A stretch of DNA of 64,000 nt from Salvia splendens (taxonomy: Eukaryota > Streptophyta > Magnoliopsida > Lamiales > Lamiaceae). This document shows, piece after piece, positions 12,204-23,644 of this stretch. The notes under the pieces were generated by a model. That model was given only the letters and a program-made list of their open reading frames with translations. It was not told where the DNA came from and did no database searches. Every line of letters begins with the position of its first letter. The first letter of the stretch is position 1. The position numbers and the translations under genes were made by a program. The DNA lies in the NCBI RefSeq assembly GCF_004379255.2, contig NC_056042.1:11269901-11333900 (forward strand). Direction: 5' to 3'.

Positions 12204-12423
12204 CTCCCTCCGTCCCATAAGAATATGCACTGTTTCATTTTTAGTCCGTCGCACAAGATTATGCACTTTCCAATTTTAGAAACTCTTTTCTCTCTAATAA
12301 GGTGAGACTCATTCCCTATTATCAATACTTTAATAACTTATTCTCTCTATATCTCTTACTTTACCAATTTTGTATTAAAATTTGTACCGAACCCAAGTGC
12401 ATATGCTTTGGGGACGGATGTAG
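12204..12423. mobile_element. Stowaway-like MITE (220 bp) inside the outer MITE
   Basis: Terminal inverted repeats CTCCCTCCGTCCCATAAGAA and its relative at the right end, TA duplication at 12202-12203 and 12424-12425. No coding capacity. It belongs to the same family as 17743-17964 and 26557-26777. Confidence 0.88.
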
Positions 12424-12461
12424 TATTACTTTATTTTCTCTACTTTATTCACTTTCTTTTA

Positions 12462-13540
12462 GAGCATCCCCAAAGCTGCCTTAGTTAAGAGTAGTGCTCT
12501 TGCCGTCAGCCCGGCACGCAAGCTGCTCGCCGCTGCGCTCTTACTTACGGCACGACATTGCTCTTCCGATGGGCGGCATGCACGCGGGACACATGGCAGC
12601 CTACGAGTGGACGGTGACGCCCGATTGCTCCCCACGCGATTGGGCGTCATTTTAATTTGTTAATTTTTTTGGGCAAATGGGCATCATTTTAATAGTATGT
12701 TAATATTTTTAAAAAATATTCTTAAAAAATCTGAAAAATCCGAAAATATTAAGTAAAATATTTTCCCGTTTCCCAAAAATATAGTCGTTGGTGACCATTT
12801 TTTAAATTTTATTTTATTCGTTGGTGACCATTTTTTAAATTTTATTTTATCCCAATTCATTCAAATCATCTATAAATACTCTCTTTCATCCCCCTTTTTT
12901 GAATCAAACTATCGCTCACTCATACTTATCTTATATTTCTTCATACAATTCACCAAATGGATCCGAAAGATCTAGACCGATTGATTACGGAAGCAGTGCA
13001 AGAAGAACAAGCATACCATCAAAAATACTATGTCGCCGCTGCCGCCAACCCCCCTCCTTCGCAACTGAAAAAACTTTTCGCTACTTGGCTCGTGATCGGG
13101 AGGAAGCCAACGAAAAGGCTCGTGAACAACTATTTTTGTGCCGAGTCACGGTTCCCGGAGGATTATTTCCGATGTCGTTTCCGCATGTCAAAACATTTGT
13201 TTATGCGATTGTCAAAACGCTAATTTCATTATGCAATTTTAAATTTTTAGAATTTTAATTATTTACTTTTTATTATTTTTTCAAGAATTTGTAGTATTTC
13301 GAATTTTTTAAATGCATTTTAGTATTATGAAAATGTTTTTAGTAATTGAAGTATTTAAAGAATAAAAAATAATAAAAGTGTGCCTTAGCTAATAGCGCTA
13401 TTGACGGTATTGTGCCTTAAGTAAGAGCAAGAAATATAAATTGAATAAAAGTGGAACCGGGCTACAACCGTGCTCTTAGGAAAGAGCACGGTTGGAGATG
13501 CACTTATTCTTTATTCCTAAGAGCACGGTTGGGGATGCAC
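12462..13540 (+). mobile_element. PIF/Harbinger DNA transposon relic
   Basis: Ends GAGCATCCCCAA and its inverse (TTGGGGATGCAC), with 3-bp TTA duplication at 12459-12461 and 13541-13543, as in PIF/Harbinger. The right end is duplicated: a first end closes at 13503 (also followed by TTA), a second 37 bp further. It contains a piece of transposase gene and a repeated TCGTTGGTGACCATTTTTTA segment (about 12784-12845). It is nested in the outer MITE. Confidence 0.85.
12957..13223 (+). pseudogene. Harbinger transposase N-terminal fragment
   Basis: The start of the plant Harbinger (ALP1-like/Plant_tran) transposase. The 88-codon frame begins MDPKDLDRLITEAVQEEQ and ends with the conserved stretch NNYFCAESRFPEDYFRCRFR (about 13120-13180) found before the catalytic domain. 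In the middle the matching residues (RYLARDREEANE) are in another frame, so at least two frameshifts are present. The catalytic DDE domain is missing. Full-length relatives are about 400 residues. It cannot encode an active transposase. Confidence 0.7.
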
Positions 13541-13582
13541 TTATTCTTTATTTTTTTATCTATCTATTTAACACACTAAATA

Positions 13583-16373
13583 TGTAACGCCCCGTTTTTC
13601 TAAACCTAATTTGTGAACCCTAAATTATTGGTTTTAATGCTGTTAATTTTGCGAAGTCCGTGAATTAATTGTCGGTAAAGTAATTGGTGAATTAATTGTT
13701 GTTGGACTAGAAGTTATGAAATAAAATATTATGCGAATATAAATAATTCCTTTCCGTGAGGAATATATTTATTGCGTACTGGATCGAATAATTGGACAAA
13801 TAATATAAAGGTTCAGTCCGTGATAAATAAATTAGGGATTGCACAAATTAAAATAAAATACAATGGACCGTGAATTAAACTAAAATAATTAAAGATTCTC
13901 CTTGATATTAATCCAATTACTAACTAAAGATCATGTAGATATCTTCATCCTCCGTAATCTACAAATAAAATACCCAATAAATTCAAGCAAATCAGAAATC
14001 AAAAAAAAAAAAAGAAAAAATCGAACCCCCCCCAACACACGATTTTGCAACCGTCCCTCCCTCTCATGAATCTCTCCCCAAATCTCTCCAACCTCTCAAC
14101 CAAATCTCCTACCCCTTTATAATACAGACTGCACTCTTCGTTTCCTCCCATCTCTGCAGCAAAACAAGAACTTCTCTTTTAATTTCCTACTCAAGGTAAT
14201 CTTACAAACTACATCTCTGTTACACGTTTTTCTTTTCTAAATCAATTCATTAAATTCCTTCTGGCAGAAACCGGGAATCAAGTTCAGAGGAGAAGGGACA
14301 GAAACCACAATCTCTTTGGCTCAAACAAATCTGCCAATTGAAGGTATACACCTCTCCCATCCAATTCCGATTTCATGCTGCTGCATCAATACCTCCTACA
14401 CTACCGATTAACTCAATCTGAAATCCAACCGATAAATTTCATAGCAAACCAAGAAAAAGATCAAACTTTTAATCGAAAATTTAGAACTTAACTTGCAGGG
14501 TGGTTCGGGTTGGTTTCGGGGCTGCGCGGTGTTGCTTCGGAGGTTGCCGAAGAGTGAGTGACGGTGGACGAATTGGCCGCACCGTGAACCTCCTCCAGGC
14601 CAACGGACAGCAGCGACGGCGGAGGGTGCGAACGACGAATCGGAGGGGGCGGCAGCAGCAGATTTCCGTGACCTCCGGGTTCTGTTTTGGGATCTTATTA
14701 TGCTCCTTTCGGCGAGAGAAATAGGGAGTGAGTTTTGATGTGTCTCTGAAATCTTCCTTTTGAGTGCTGAAACTTTTGGGTGTTCAAAGTAGAAGCAGAG
14801 AGAGAAGTCGATGGTTTTGGGTGGAGGTTTGATTCATTCTTTTGTTTTATACTTTAAATCCCTATTTTAGTAGTTGAGGTGTAAATTAAAGTGGAAGTAG
14901 AGAGGAGTACGTGTTTAAATCTAGGGATGGGAGCTTTATGTTTTTACTTTATTTAAAAAAAACTTATGCAGGCACCTTACTCTTTATTTTGGGTAGGGTA
15001 GGGGAGTGTTTTCATATAAATTTGTTTACTACTTTAATGTTTGTAAATGATGACTTTGGTGGGGAAGTATACGTGTACTCCTTTTGAAGAAGGGGGTACA
15101 AATTTTTATTTGCTATATTCCTTTTAAGGCTGGAGCATTTGATTTAAAAGTGGAACGATAGTAGTGTGTACGTATCTTGAACTAGGAGTATATGCTTTCC
15201 TATTAAAATCTTTTCTCTCTTTTGTTTGTAAAGAAATAAGAAATTCTTTTTTTATTATTTTAATATTAGGTCAGTCAGTAGGCTGAATTATTTAATCTTT
15301 GGGTTGTTTTAATTGGTTGGGCCTGTGCTAACTTTTTCTTTGGGAAGCCGGAATTAATTAAAATACCTTAGCCTTTAATCGTGGAAAATTGGTAGTCTTG
15401 AACGAGGAAAATAATTGGAGACATAGGATGCATGCATCTTATTTATTTACTTCAAAAGTATGTTGATATATGTATTATTTAAATTCTAAAGGTGAGACTT
15501 CACAAGGGAATCGAGATACCAAAGGGAAGGAAGTGTAGAGAATTAAGCAATTGAGGTGGGCTTTCTTTTAAATAAGGACAACGTCCTAAATATTTTATCG
15601 ATGGAAATGAAACTGTATTTATCATGCTATGATTTGATTTTTACGTGCCTATCTGATGTGGCTTTATGCCATTATTATATAAATCGAATTCGGGTCCTTG
15701 TAGGGCCGCAAACCCTACTTGAGCTAGTGTACACCTATGGTAGATCGTGTGCTAGCGTACGGGCTGGCCGGTCTAGTGGCTTGGTTTGTGGCCACATTCC
15801 AAGTCATGTATTGGCAGATATGGTAAACGTCTATGGGAAAATGACTGATCAGTCGATGTTTGAAATGGAAATGATTTTGAGTGCCTCGGGCATTTCTAAA
15901 GCTAAACCCCGATGGTTACTTGTGAAGGGCATGATAAATTACTCTTTATTGAAAATGTTTTCGGCATGAGCCCATTGAGTATATTTATAGTACTCAGCCC
16001 TGCATGTGTTTTCCTTATGTGCAGGTTGAGCGGCGACGAGAGTACGGTGGTGTTGAGCAAGTCAATTGGTAAATGAACTGTTGTTTTTGATTTATGGGTG
16101 TCGTTGTGTCTTCACACATGACGTCACTCTTACTCTTGGTCGTTTCCGCTGTGACATTTCTTTCACTTATCGGTTATTAGGCTTGCAACCTAAATTATTT
16201 GGATATTGAATATTTGGGATTTTACTGATTTATGTCAAATTCTTGGTCGTTTTATTTGAATATTTATTTGTTGGTCAAGCTCGTTATTAAAACCCTAGTC
16301 CTTATCGTCTTTTTATTAAATTCTCTTAATCACGATCGCCCATATTTATTAACCCTAAAGGGCGGTCGTGACA
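13583..16373 (+). repeat. Solo LTR of a Tekay/Del-type Ty3/gypsy element
   Basis: 2791 bp starting TGTAACGCCCC and ending GGTCGTGACA, flanked by a perfect 5-bp duplication AAATA (13578-13582, 16374-16378). It shares blocks with the LTRs of element E, most strikingly 54 identical bases at 15725-15778. Candidate TATA box at 14118-14124. Open frames inside (14500-14724, 15556-15969) have no recognisable product. It arose by recombination between the two LTRs of a full element. Confidence 0.92.
15725..15778 (+). promoter_or_regulatory. 54-bp block conserved in Tekay-type LTRs
   Basis: Identical in the solo LTR (here), in the 5' LTR of E (30622-30675) and in its 3' LTR (41443-41496), while surrounding sequence has diverged. 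The role is unknown. It lies in the R/U5 part, well downstream of the TATA box. Confidence 0.7.
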
Positions 16374-16381
16374 AAATATTA

Positions 16382-16529
16382 ATTTCTTAAACTTACATTG
16401 AAAAGTTCTATCTCAACTTTGAGGCAGCAGGGGATTACAAACTAAAATGATCGAGATTTCTTAAACTTACATTGAAAAGTTCTATCTCAACTTTGAGGCA
16501 GCAGGGGATTACAAACTAAAATGATCGAA
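16382..16529. repeat. Tandem duplication, 2 x 74 bp
   Basis: Copies 16382-16455 and 16456-16529 are nearly identical. The unit includes the right end of the outer MITE plus flanking DNA, so the duplication is younger than the MITE. Confidence 0.9.
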
Positions 16530-17021
16530 TTTATTTTGTCCCACGTCCATTTATTTTTTTCTCCTACATTATGTGATGTGAGAAACACCAGTTTCATTTG
16601 CTGTACATTAATTTAGCCACTTTAATATTCAGAGAATCTTGTTTTCTTGATACTCGAGTTCCAATACATTAAGATATTTGAAAAAAACAATGACCAAAAT
16701 TCACATATATAAATATATATAAAGTGAGTAGTAATAGTACTACATACTTTACTTTGAGTAAGCCGTTCATTTGTTTTATTTTATATATTTAATTTAATTT
16801 TAATATATCAAAAAATATTGGTAACATTTTTAACTAGAAATTTTTACATAAGAACAAAGCCCAATTATATAAAATTATAGAGAAATTGAATAAATCATGC
16901 TTTAATTTTATAAAAATTATATATTAAAATTGTTAATAAGGAGTAATTTTTAATATATTAAAATCAAACTAAATGTATATAACAAAACAAATGAGTTAAA
17001 CAAGCATTAAACAAGTGCCGT
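16530..17021. other. AT-rich DNA with an inverted-repeat element
   Basis: No gene. An imperfect inverted repeat with arms of about 45 bp pairs 16768-16813 (CATTTGTTTTATTTTATATA…) with 16949-16993 (…ATAACAAAACAAATG). It looks like an old MITE, but no clear target duplication was found. Confidence 0.5.
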
Positions 17022-17103
17022 GCTCACAAATAAAGCTTATATAAAGTACTAATAGCATATCAGCTCACAAATAAAGCTTATATAAAGTACTAATAGAATA
17101 TCA
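17022..17103. repeat. Tandem repeat, 2 x 41 bp
   Basis: The unit starts GCTCACAAATAAAGCTTATA. The copies abut and run directly into the next array. Confidence 0.85.
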
Positions 17104-17291
17104 TTTCTCAATATAAAGTATACGTATTTATATTCTCATATTATAATTCACATGCTCTTGCAATATCATTTCTCAATATAAAGTATACGTATTTGTATTC
17201 TCATATTATAATTCACATGCTCTTGCAATATCATTTCTCAATATAAAGTATACGTATTTGTATTCTCATATTATAATTCACATGCTCTTGC
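17097..17291. repeat. Tandem repeat, 3 x 65 bp
   Basis: Units start at 17097, 17162 and 17227 with AATATCATTTCTCAATATAA. They differ by single bases. Confidence 0.9.
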
Positions 17292-17662
17292 AAGGTGCAA
17301 CACAACTCAAGCGATGAAAAATATGTTCTTCACGCGATTTTAAGATACAAACTTTTAGGCTATTTTAGAACATTCTTAATGCCCGTTCGTATTTTATTTT
17401 ATCAATATATGTTTGATGTATTTTGCCTCACAAAATGAAGGTATTGATGCAATAAAATACAGCGATAAAATAATCAGTCTGCCCATGCAAAATAGTTCTA
17501 TTTGTGAATGAAATGAGTTTTAACGTGCAACTTATAAATAGAAATTGAAGATAAAAAATTTAAGTGGGTTTGTAACAAAAAATCTAAAAATAGAAATGCC
17601 TAATTTTACTGGGGATCAAAATGAAAAAATAAGATTACTTTTCATGGTCAAATGAAGTACTA
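17292..17662. other. Unassigned AT-rich stretch
   Basis: No ORF or recognised element. A weak inverted similarity around 17385-17480 (TATTTTATTTTATC / GATAAAATA) could be a worn MITE. Confidence 0.4.
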
Positions 17663-18067
17663 CTCTCTCCATCGTAAGGTAGTTGAAACATTTCTTTTGA
17701 GCACGAGAATAAAGAAGTTGATGTGATAAAGGTTAAAATATACTCCATCCGTCCCTAAAAAATATGCACTTTGGGTCGGCACAGGTTTTAATGTAAAACT
17801 GGTGAATTAAGAGAGATGTAGAGAGAAAAAGTAAATAAAATATTGTTAGTGGAGAATGGGTCCCACCTCATTAGAGAGGAAAGACTTTTCAAAATTAGAA
17901 AGTGCATATTCTTGTGGGACGGACTAAAAAGGAAAGAGTGCATATTCTTGAGGGATGGAGGGAGTATAGAGTAAAGTAACATAGAGGAGAGGAAGAGAGA
18001 GTAAAGTACGAGAGAGGATAAAGTTTTTGCCGAAAAAAAATACGACTCAACTATCTTGGGAAGAGAG
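17663..18067 (-). mobile_element. MITE of the outer family, split by a Stowaway MITE
   Basis: Left end CTCTCTCCATCGTAAGGTAG; right end GACTCAACTATCTTGGGAAG, inverse to it. It is related to the MITEs at 12094 and 26477 and interrupted at 17743. The right boundary is approximate. Confidence 0.6.
17743..17964. mobile_element. Stowaway-like MITE (222 bp)
   Basis: CTCCATCCGTCCCTAAAAAA and inverse end, TA at 17741-17742 and 17965-17966. The right end is partly duplicated (two GTGCATATTCTTG copies 37 bp apart). Confidence 0.85.
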
Positions 18068-18074
18068 ATTGTTA

Positions 18075-18328
18075 CTCCCTCCCTCCACCAAATTTTGTCA
18101 CAGTTTGATCGGTCACGGGTTTTAAGAAATGTAATAAAAAGTGGGTTGAAAAAATTGTTAGGCTGTGGGTCCTACTTTTAAACTATTAGTTTTATAATAA
18201 AATGTGAGTAGGAATAAATTAGTGGAATGTGGGGTCCATTACCAAAAATAGTCAAAAGTGAAATGTGACAAATTTTGTGGGACATACGGAAATGGAAAAA
18301 TGTGACAATATTTCAGGGACGGAGGGAG
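18075..18328. mobile_element. Second Stowaway-like MITE family, 254 bp
   Basis: Starts CTCCCTCCCTCCACCAAATT, ends CAGGGACGGAGGGAG, TA on both sides (18073-18074, 18329-18330). Confidence 0.85.
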
Positions 18329-18330
18329 TA

Positions 18331-18462
18331 ATAAAATGTAAGTAAGAATAAATCAGTAGAATGTGGGGTCCATTACAAAAATGGTAAAAAGTAAAATGTG
18401 ACAAATTTTATGGGACGGACGGAAATGGAAAAAATGTGACAAAATTTCAAGGACGGAGAGAG
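18331..18462. mobile_element. Partial tandem copy of the preceding MITE
   Basis: This repeats the right 130 bp of the element at 18075-18328, from ATAAAATGTAAGTA to the terminal GGACGGAGAGAG, followed by TA. It arose by tandem duplication or a nested end. Confidence 0.75.
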
Positions 18463-18464
18463 TA

Positions 18465-18667
18465 TTTTTTTTTTGAAAAAAGTCCAAATCAATTGTTTAA
18501 AATACGTAGGGTTCATATAAGGTTGACACACAAAAATCAGAAAATTTAGAGTCAAGTTACAAAAATGCTTCTTGGATTGAATACAGACAGTGTATGACAT
18601 ATTTGGCTTACAAAATCAGAATTCAAGACCTATTGAGGAGAAATAGGTTTTGGCACAAAACATTTTG
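18465..18667. other. Unassigned DNA
   Basis: About 200 bp with no recognised content. It is the target site of the next solo LTR. Confidence 0.5.
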
Positions 18668-18672
18668 ATCAC

Positions 18673-19854
18673 TGATAAGGCTCATTTCATGCATCGGTTT
18701 AAGGGTGAAATACATGCTACTTGATCGGTTTATCGCGCAAAACAAGTGTTAAATGTGCAGAAATACCACTTAACCAAGGCAGCAAGGCCGAACTGATCAA
18801 GCAAGTACAAAAGGCGATAAAAGGCCAAGAATCGGGGGAGTTGATCAAGGGGGAGCGATCAAGCAGTTAGGTGGGGACCGCTGGCTTCTAGAGGAAGAAC
18901 ACGTGAGGAAATGAGCTGGATATAGCGCACCATTCTGTTAGCAAGGACGACGTTCTAGAAGGGGACACGTGCTGGAATATGAAACGCAAGGACGGAGCTG
19001 AGTCACGAATCTGTTACCAAAAAGCGTCGTCATTCTAGAAGAACAGCACGTAGCAATCAATGAGTCGCTCACTCTCAGAATGAGCGAATATTCCCTGTCA
19101 AGATCGTTATCCAGCTGGCGGCCGAATCGAGCTTATAAATAGAGGGTGTGCCACCACAAGAAGGCATCCGAGACTTTACTTTCCGTCTAGTTTAGCTTAG
19201 CTTAGTTATTTAGCGTAGTTCAGCTCTCTAGCTTAGTTTAGTTCAGTTCTCTAGCTTAGTTAGATAGCATAGTTTAAAGGGCGACCGAAAGGGAGCGCTG
19301 CGGAATACTCATTTCTGTTAGCGTTATCTTAAGTTTCCCGCTGAGATTTTTCTCAGTTTTTACCGCTTTATTAGATTCCAAAGTGTTAGCTTAGTTTAAA
19401 TTTCACGTTGTACTCAGGTTTTAGTTTAATTAAAGTTATTTTCGCTTTTAATCCGCGCATTTACTTTTCTGTTATTACCTGCAACTCACTTGATCCAGTA
19501 GTTAAATTTCCATTGATCAAGCTAGCTAGTTTAATTCTGTCTAGATTAAAACCAGTAGTTAAAAACTCCCAAGTTAAAGCGTGGCAGCAGCCAACCCCCC
19601 TGTTCACTACTCACACACTCGACACACTACACCAACTTCTCTGTGGGATCGACCCCGAACTTGCCGCTTTACTGTTAAAGTTGTGCGAAATTGGGAGTTA
19701 TAAATTACTTTGGCAAGGCAGAAAGGGCGAGAGCTAGATTGCATTGATTAAGTGGCAACGACATTTGCTAACCGATCCAATCGGTTCGGTTATCATTCCA
19801 TATAATTTGATCCGCATTCTACTCGTGTTTTCGACCTTTTTCCAAGTCCGTCCA
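18673..19854 (+). repeat. Solo LTR of Athila-type family C
   Basis: 1182 bp, TGATAAGGCT…GTCCGTCCA, with a perfect 5-bp duplication ATCAC (18668-18672, 19855-19859). Collinear with the C LTR at 9552. TATA box at 19134-19142; Athila LTR motif at 19579-19588 and 19637-19655. Confidence 0.94.
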
Positions 19855-19859
19855 ATCAC

Positions 19860-20034
19860 ACTTTTTCTTATAACAATGTACACAACCTAACCCATTCAGG
19901 GATGAATATGAGGCGTAATAGAAGCATTCGAAGGGTACCTGGTTGAAATGGTGGTGTTGTCCCGATTGCCAGATGACGTGACAATGTTTTTGGGAGAGAC
20001 GATGTACGCTTCTTTATAGTGAAAGTTAACACAA
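19860..20034 (-). other. Left flank of the copia insertion
   Basis: On the minus strand this continues the frame of the gamma-adaptin-like exon at 25401-25484 across the copia insertion, but with no resemblance to adaptin. Probably 3' flank of the gene fragment. Confidence 0.4.
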
Positions 20035-20039
20035 GTAGT

Positions 20040-20267
20040 TGTCAAATGGTGTAATCGGCATATTGGAGAAGGGAGAAGACAATTGGTTTGTATTGAATGG
20101 GATGATTTTCAATTGTATAGAGAACCCTTTAAATAGGGTGTAGTAGCCAATGTACATGGTAAGATTATTAGTACACAATATTCTCTCAATCATCTCAATA
20201 TTCTCTCAATCACCTAATTGTGTTATTGATTCTAATTGCAATCTGTTGCAATCTTTCCTTTCTAACA
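20040..20267 (-). repeat. 3' LTR of the copia element
   Basis: 228 bp, TG…CA on both strands, nearly identical to 25168-25395. It contains a direct repeat (ATATTCTCTCAATCA twice) and, on the minus strand, a TATTTAAAG promoter-like box (20127-20135). Confidence 0.95.
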
Positions 20268-20873
20268 CTCCCCCTCAAATTGAGTGGTTGGGTCTCCAAT
20301 ACTCAATTTGCGAAGGGCATCTTCAAAGGCTCTCGTATTGACTGCCTTTGTCAACATGTCAGCCAGCTGATCTTCTGAGCGAACAAATGGTAGCTCGACA
20401 ATTCCCCTTTCAATGTTTTCTTTGATAAAATGTCTGTCCACTTCGACATGTTTGGTTCGATCGTGTTGAACCGAATTTTCTGAAATACTTATGGCGGCCT
20501 TGTTGTCACAGTATAGTCGGCACTCCTTTCTTGGAGAGAGACCAAGTTCTTTCATCAACCTTCTTAGCCACATTATCTCAGTTAGTCCACTTTTGATATC
20601 ACGAAATTCGGCCTCGGCGCTAGAAAGCGCCACCACTTTCTGTTTTTTACTCCTCCAAGTTACCAAGTTACCCCCAACAAAGGTAAAATACCCTGCGGTT
20701 GACCTCCTATCATTCGTATTCCCGGCCCAATCAGCATCCGTGTATCCATGAATTTCAAGGTTCCCATTTTTCAAAAATAACACTCCATGTCCTGTTGTCC
20801 CCTTCAGATATCGACAAATTCTAAGAGCTGCCTCCATATGGTCTATCTGTGGTTTATGCATGAACTGACTCAC
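20262..20873 (-). pseudogene. Copia RNase H domain
   Basis: C-terminal RNase H of the copia polyprotein, which removes the RNA strand after reverse transcription. The open piece of 203 codons shows the copia hallmarks GYTDADWAG, LSSAEAEF (here followed by RD), CDNKAA and RTKHVEVDRHF, and ends with LADMLTKA. A stop at about 20938-20940 separates it from the RT piece in the same frame. The ORF end reaches into the LTR boundary, which is usual in this group. Confidence 0.93.
20268..20279 (-). promoter_or_regulatory. Polypurine tract of copia
   Basis: On the minus strand TTTGAGGGGGAG directly abuts the 3' LTR. Confidence 0.85.
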
Positions 20874-20939
20874 AACCCCTACGGCGTAGGCGATGTCTGG
20901 CCTAGTATGCGATAGGTAGATGAGCTTCCCAACCAGTCG

Positions 20940-21341
20940 CTAATATCGACCTCGATCGGTCAACTCTGCTTTATCATTAATCTGCAATCCGTGATTAACT
21001 ACTATGGGCGTATCTGCCGGTTTACACTCTAGAAGCCCTGTTTCTGCAAGAATGTCCAGAATATATTTTCTCTGTCTAAAAAAGATCCCCCTCTGTGATC
21101 TCAACACCTCGATCCCAAGGAAGAACTTAAGATCCCCTAAATCCTTCATCTCGAACTCCTGAAACAGGTTCATCTTCAAGTTCTCAATCTCTTCCAAGTC
21201 GTCACCTGTGATAATCATGTCATCGACATATATGATTAAGCAAGTGATTTTATCTTCTCTCCTTTTTAGAAACAGAGTATGATCAGAGTTACTCTGTTTG
21301 TATCCATAACTAATCATTGCCCCAGTGAACTTCCCAACCAT
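20940..21341 (-). pseudogene. Copia reverse transcriptase, second half
   Basis: Contains the catalytic YVDD (in LIIYVDDMIITGDD) and the following FEMKDLGDLKFFLGIEV motif of copia RTs. It is in a different frame from the first RT half (21395 on), so a frameshift lies near 21345. The first Met shown is internal; the domain is continuous with the upstream piece. Confidence 0.93.
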
Positions 21342-21394
21342 ACTCTCGGGGACTGTTTCAACCCATATAAAGTCTTCTTCAGCCTACATACTTC

Positions 21395-23446
21395 TCATAT
21401 CCCGAAGTCTGCTGCGAATCCTGGATGGGCCTCCATATACACTTTTTCTTCCTTTTTTAGCTCACCATGAAGAAATGCATTCGTCACATCAAATTGATGC
21501 AGTGGCCAATCTTTATTTGCTGCCACAGACAATAAGACTCTAATTGTATTCATCTTGGCAACTGGAGAGAAAGTCTCTGAATAATCTACCCCATATGTCT
21601 GGGTATAGCCCTTTGCGACTAGCCGTGCTTTGTACCTCTCAATTGATCCATCTGGTCTCCTCTTGATAGTGAAGACCCATCGACATCCTACCGGCCGCTT
21701 CCCCTTGGGTAAGATGCACGTTTCCCAAGTATTGTTCCAGATCAGTGCATCTATCTCCTTTTGCATTGCCTCCCTCCAGTGCTTATGCCGCATAGCCTCT
21801 TCCCATGACCGTGGAATCTCTTCCTCCTCATACAGTGCCTTCTCAAATGCTTGAGCCATTTCTGACAGATGACTCGTAACTAGGCAAGCCACAGAGTAGC
21901 GGGCCTTCCTGTTAATCCTCTCCGAGGTATATCTTTTTGGCGGAATTCCCCTATTGACTCGGTGGGGAAGAATGTACCCTCCTGTGTCGGGATCAATTCC
22001 TTCGACTTCTTCTGCCCCACTGATTTCCTCATTCGTGTTCACCACCAGTGGGCCTGTTTCTTCCTCTATACTTGCATTATTAGTAGTAATGGAAATCTGA
22101 GGAGCAGGGTTATCGAAACTTACATTGGATAGCCTTAACGGGGAAGTAGTTGGCTGTGTGTCACCTTCAGTAATGGACTGTCCTACTTCAGAGACTTGCT
22201 CAGCGGTACCGCTTACTGCCGCTTCGTTTAGGCCCGTTTCAGGATTACTCGGCGTTGGCATTGGCGCTAATATCCAACTTAGCGGGTCCTTACTACTATT
22301 CTCCCCCTGGCTGCTAAGGTGGGTATAAAAGTACTCAGTTTCAAGGAAATTGCAGTTCATTGTGACAAACATTCGGTTGGTTTTAGGATCGAAGCACCTA
22401 TACCCCTTTTGGTTTACCCCGTATCCCACAAATACACACTTAATTGCACAAGGAGAAAGTTTGGTTCGTTCATGTTTTGGGGTATGGACAAACACGGAGC
22501 ACCCAAAGACTCGTGGTTCAAGAGTTAACGGTGGTGGAATTTTAGTGAAGGAGGATAGGGCTTGGAGTGGTGTTTGGTATTTGAGGATACTTGTGGGTAG
22601 TCTGTTTAAAAGGTAGGCCGAGGTGGCAATAGCTTCTAGCCAGAAGTGGTTTGGGGCTTTTGATTCGATGAGCATAGAGCGAGTCATTTCAAGGAGGGAA
22701 CGGTTTTTTCTTTCGGCTACACCATTTTGTTCGGGGGTATAGGAACAACTGGTTTGATGAATCAACCCATTTTCTTGGAAAAATTGTTTCATGGCCGAAT
22801 TAACGAATTCCCTTCCGTTATCTGACCTTAGAATTGTTATAGAATGTTGGTACTGGGTTTTTATGAGGGTAAAAAAATGTGCAAAATGAGTATAAACCTC
22901 AGATTTTTGTTTCATGAAATATACCCAAGTCATGCGAGTGCAGTCATCTACAAAAATTAAATAGTATCTAAGATCCTGCCCCCCAATAAAAGGTGCGGGC
23001 CCCCAAACATCAGAGTGGATTAAGGAAAAAGGGAAATCAACACGAGTATTATTCAAAGGATAAGAGGTTCGGTGGCTTTTGGCCAAAAAACAGGTTTCAC
23101 AATACTCATCATACTTAGAAACAAAATTAGGAAACAATAATGTTAAGTAACCGATAGAGGGATGTCCTAAGCGTCGATGCCAAAGCCAAGCTTTCCTATC
23201 AATAGACCCGTGAGTTAGCATGGCGGTCCCTTTTTGAGCTATCTCGTCTACATAGTACAATCCCTCACGTTCAGTGCCACGTCCAATTATTTCCCCGGTT
23301 CGGATATCCTGCAAGAGACATAAATGAGGTTGCATCAATAAGGTACAATTTAATTCCTTCGTAACATGGCTAATAGACAACAATTTATGAGACATTGAAG
23401 GAATGTAAAGGCAGTTGGATAATTGAAGGGTAGGTGATATTTTCAC
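21395..23446 (-). pseudogene. Copia integrase and first half of RT
   Basis: 683 open codons. Order: end of the protease region; the zinc-binding HHCC of integrase (WHRRLGHPS … CETCFLAKSH); the catalytic core with Asp in HSDVWGPA, Asp in RSDNGREF and the downstream Glu in NGVAERKNR; a variable Thr/Pro-rich linker; then RT with RWVFTIKRRPDG, RYKARLVAKGYTQ and QFDVTNAFLHGEL. It ends at a TGA (about 21395), after which the same frame continues briefly (LKKTLYGLKQSP) before the frameshift. It shares its frame with gag, so the element once had a single gag-pol ORF. Confidence 0.95.
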
Positions 23447-23644
23447 AGTTCCCGCCCCCTCAACATTTGTAAATTCCCCATTAGCTGTCTAAATATGAGA
23501 TTTCTGGGGTTTTTGAATCCCTGTAAGATCTGATGCATCATAAGTTATTGTATCAGTTGCTCCACAATCAAATATCCATCTATCATTTTTCTCATATCCA
23601 CTAGACACTTGACACGCAATTCCGTAATTCCTGAGGGGCTGAAA
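23447..23644 (-). pseudogene. Copia protease region
   Basis: Same frame as gag and integrase. It carries the aspartic protease motif as WIFDCGATDT (the usual Ser of D-S-G is Cys, a common copia variant). A TAG interrupts it at about 23490 and a TAA at 23645-23647 separates it from gag. Confidence 0.85.

Larger units (their letters stand above)
12094..16435 (+). mobile_element. MITE split into four parts by three later insertions
   Basis: The element itself is only about 240 bp, in pieces 12094-12201, 12424-12461, 13544-13582 and 16379-16435. Its left end (CTCCCTTCGTTCCC…TAGTTGAATC), middle (CTCTACTTTATTCACTTTCT, ATCTATCTAT…AACACA) and right end (AAAAGTTC…CTCAACTTTGAGG) follow the copy at 26477-26964 in order. 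TA flanks both ends (12092-12093, 16436-16437). The insertions are the features at 12204, 12462 and 13583. Confidence 0.75.

Noticed and set aside
14500..14724. GC-rich 74-codon ORF
   Set aside because: Within the solo LTR, no homologue recognised, no conservation in the related LTRs.
15556..15969. 137-codon ORF in the Tekay solo LTR
   Set aside because: Lies in conserved LTR DNA, is not kept open in the E LTRs and resembles no protein.
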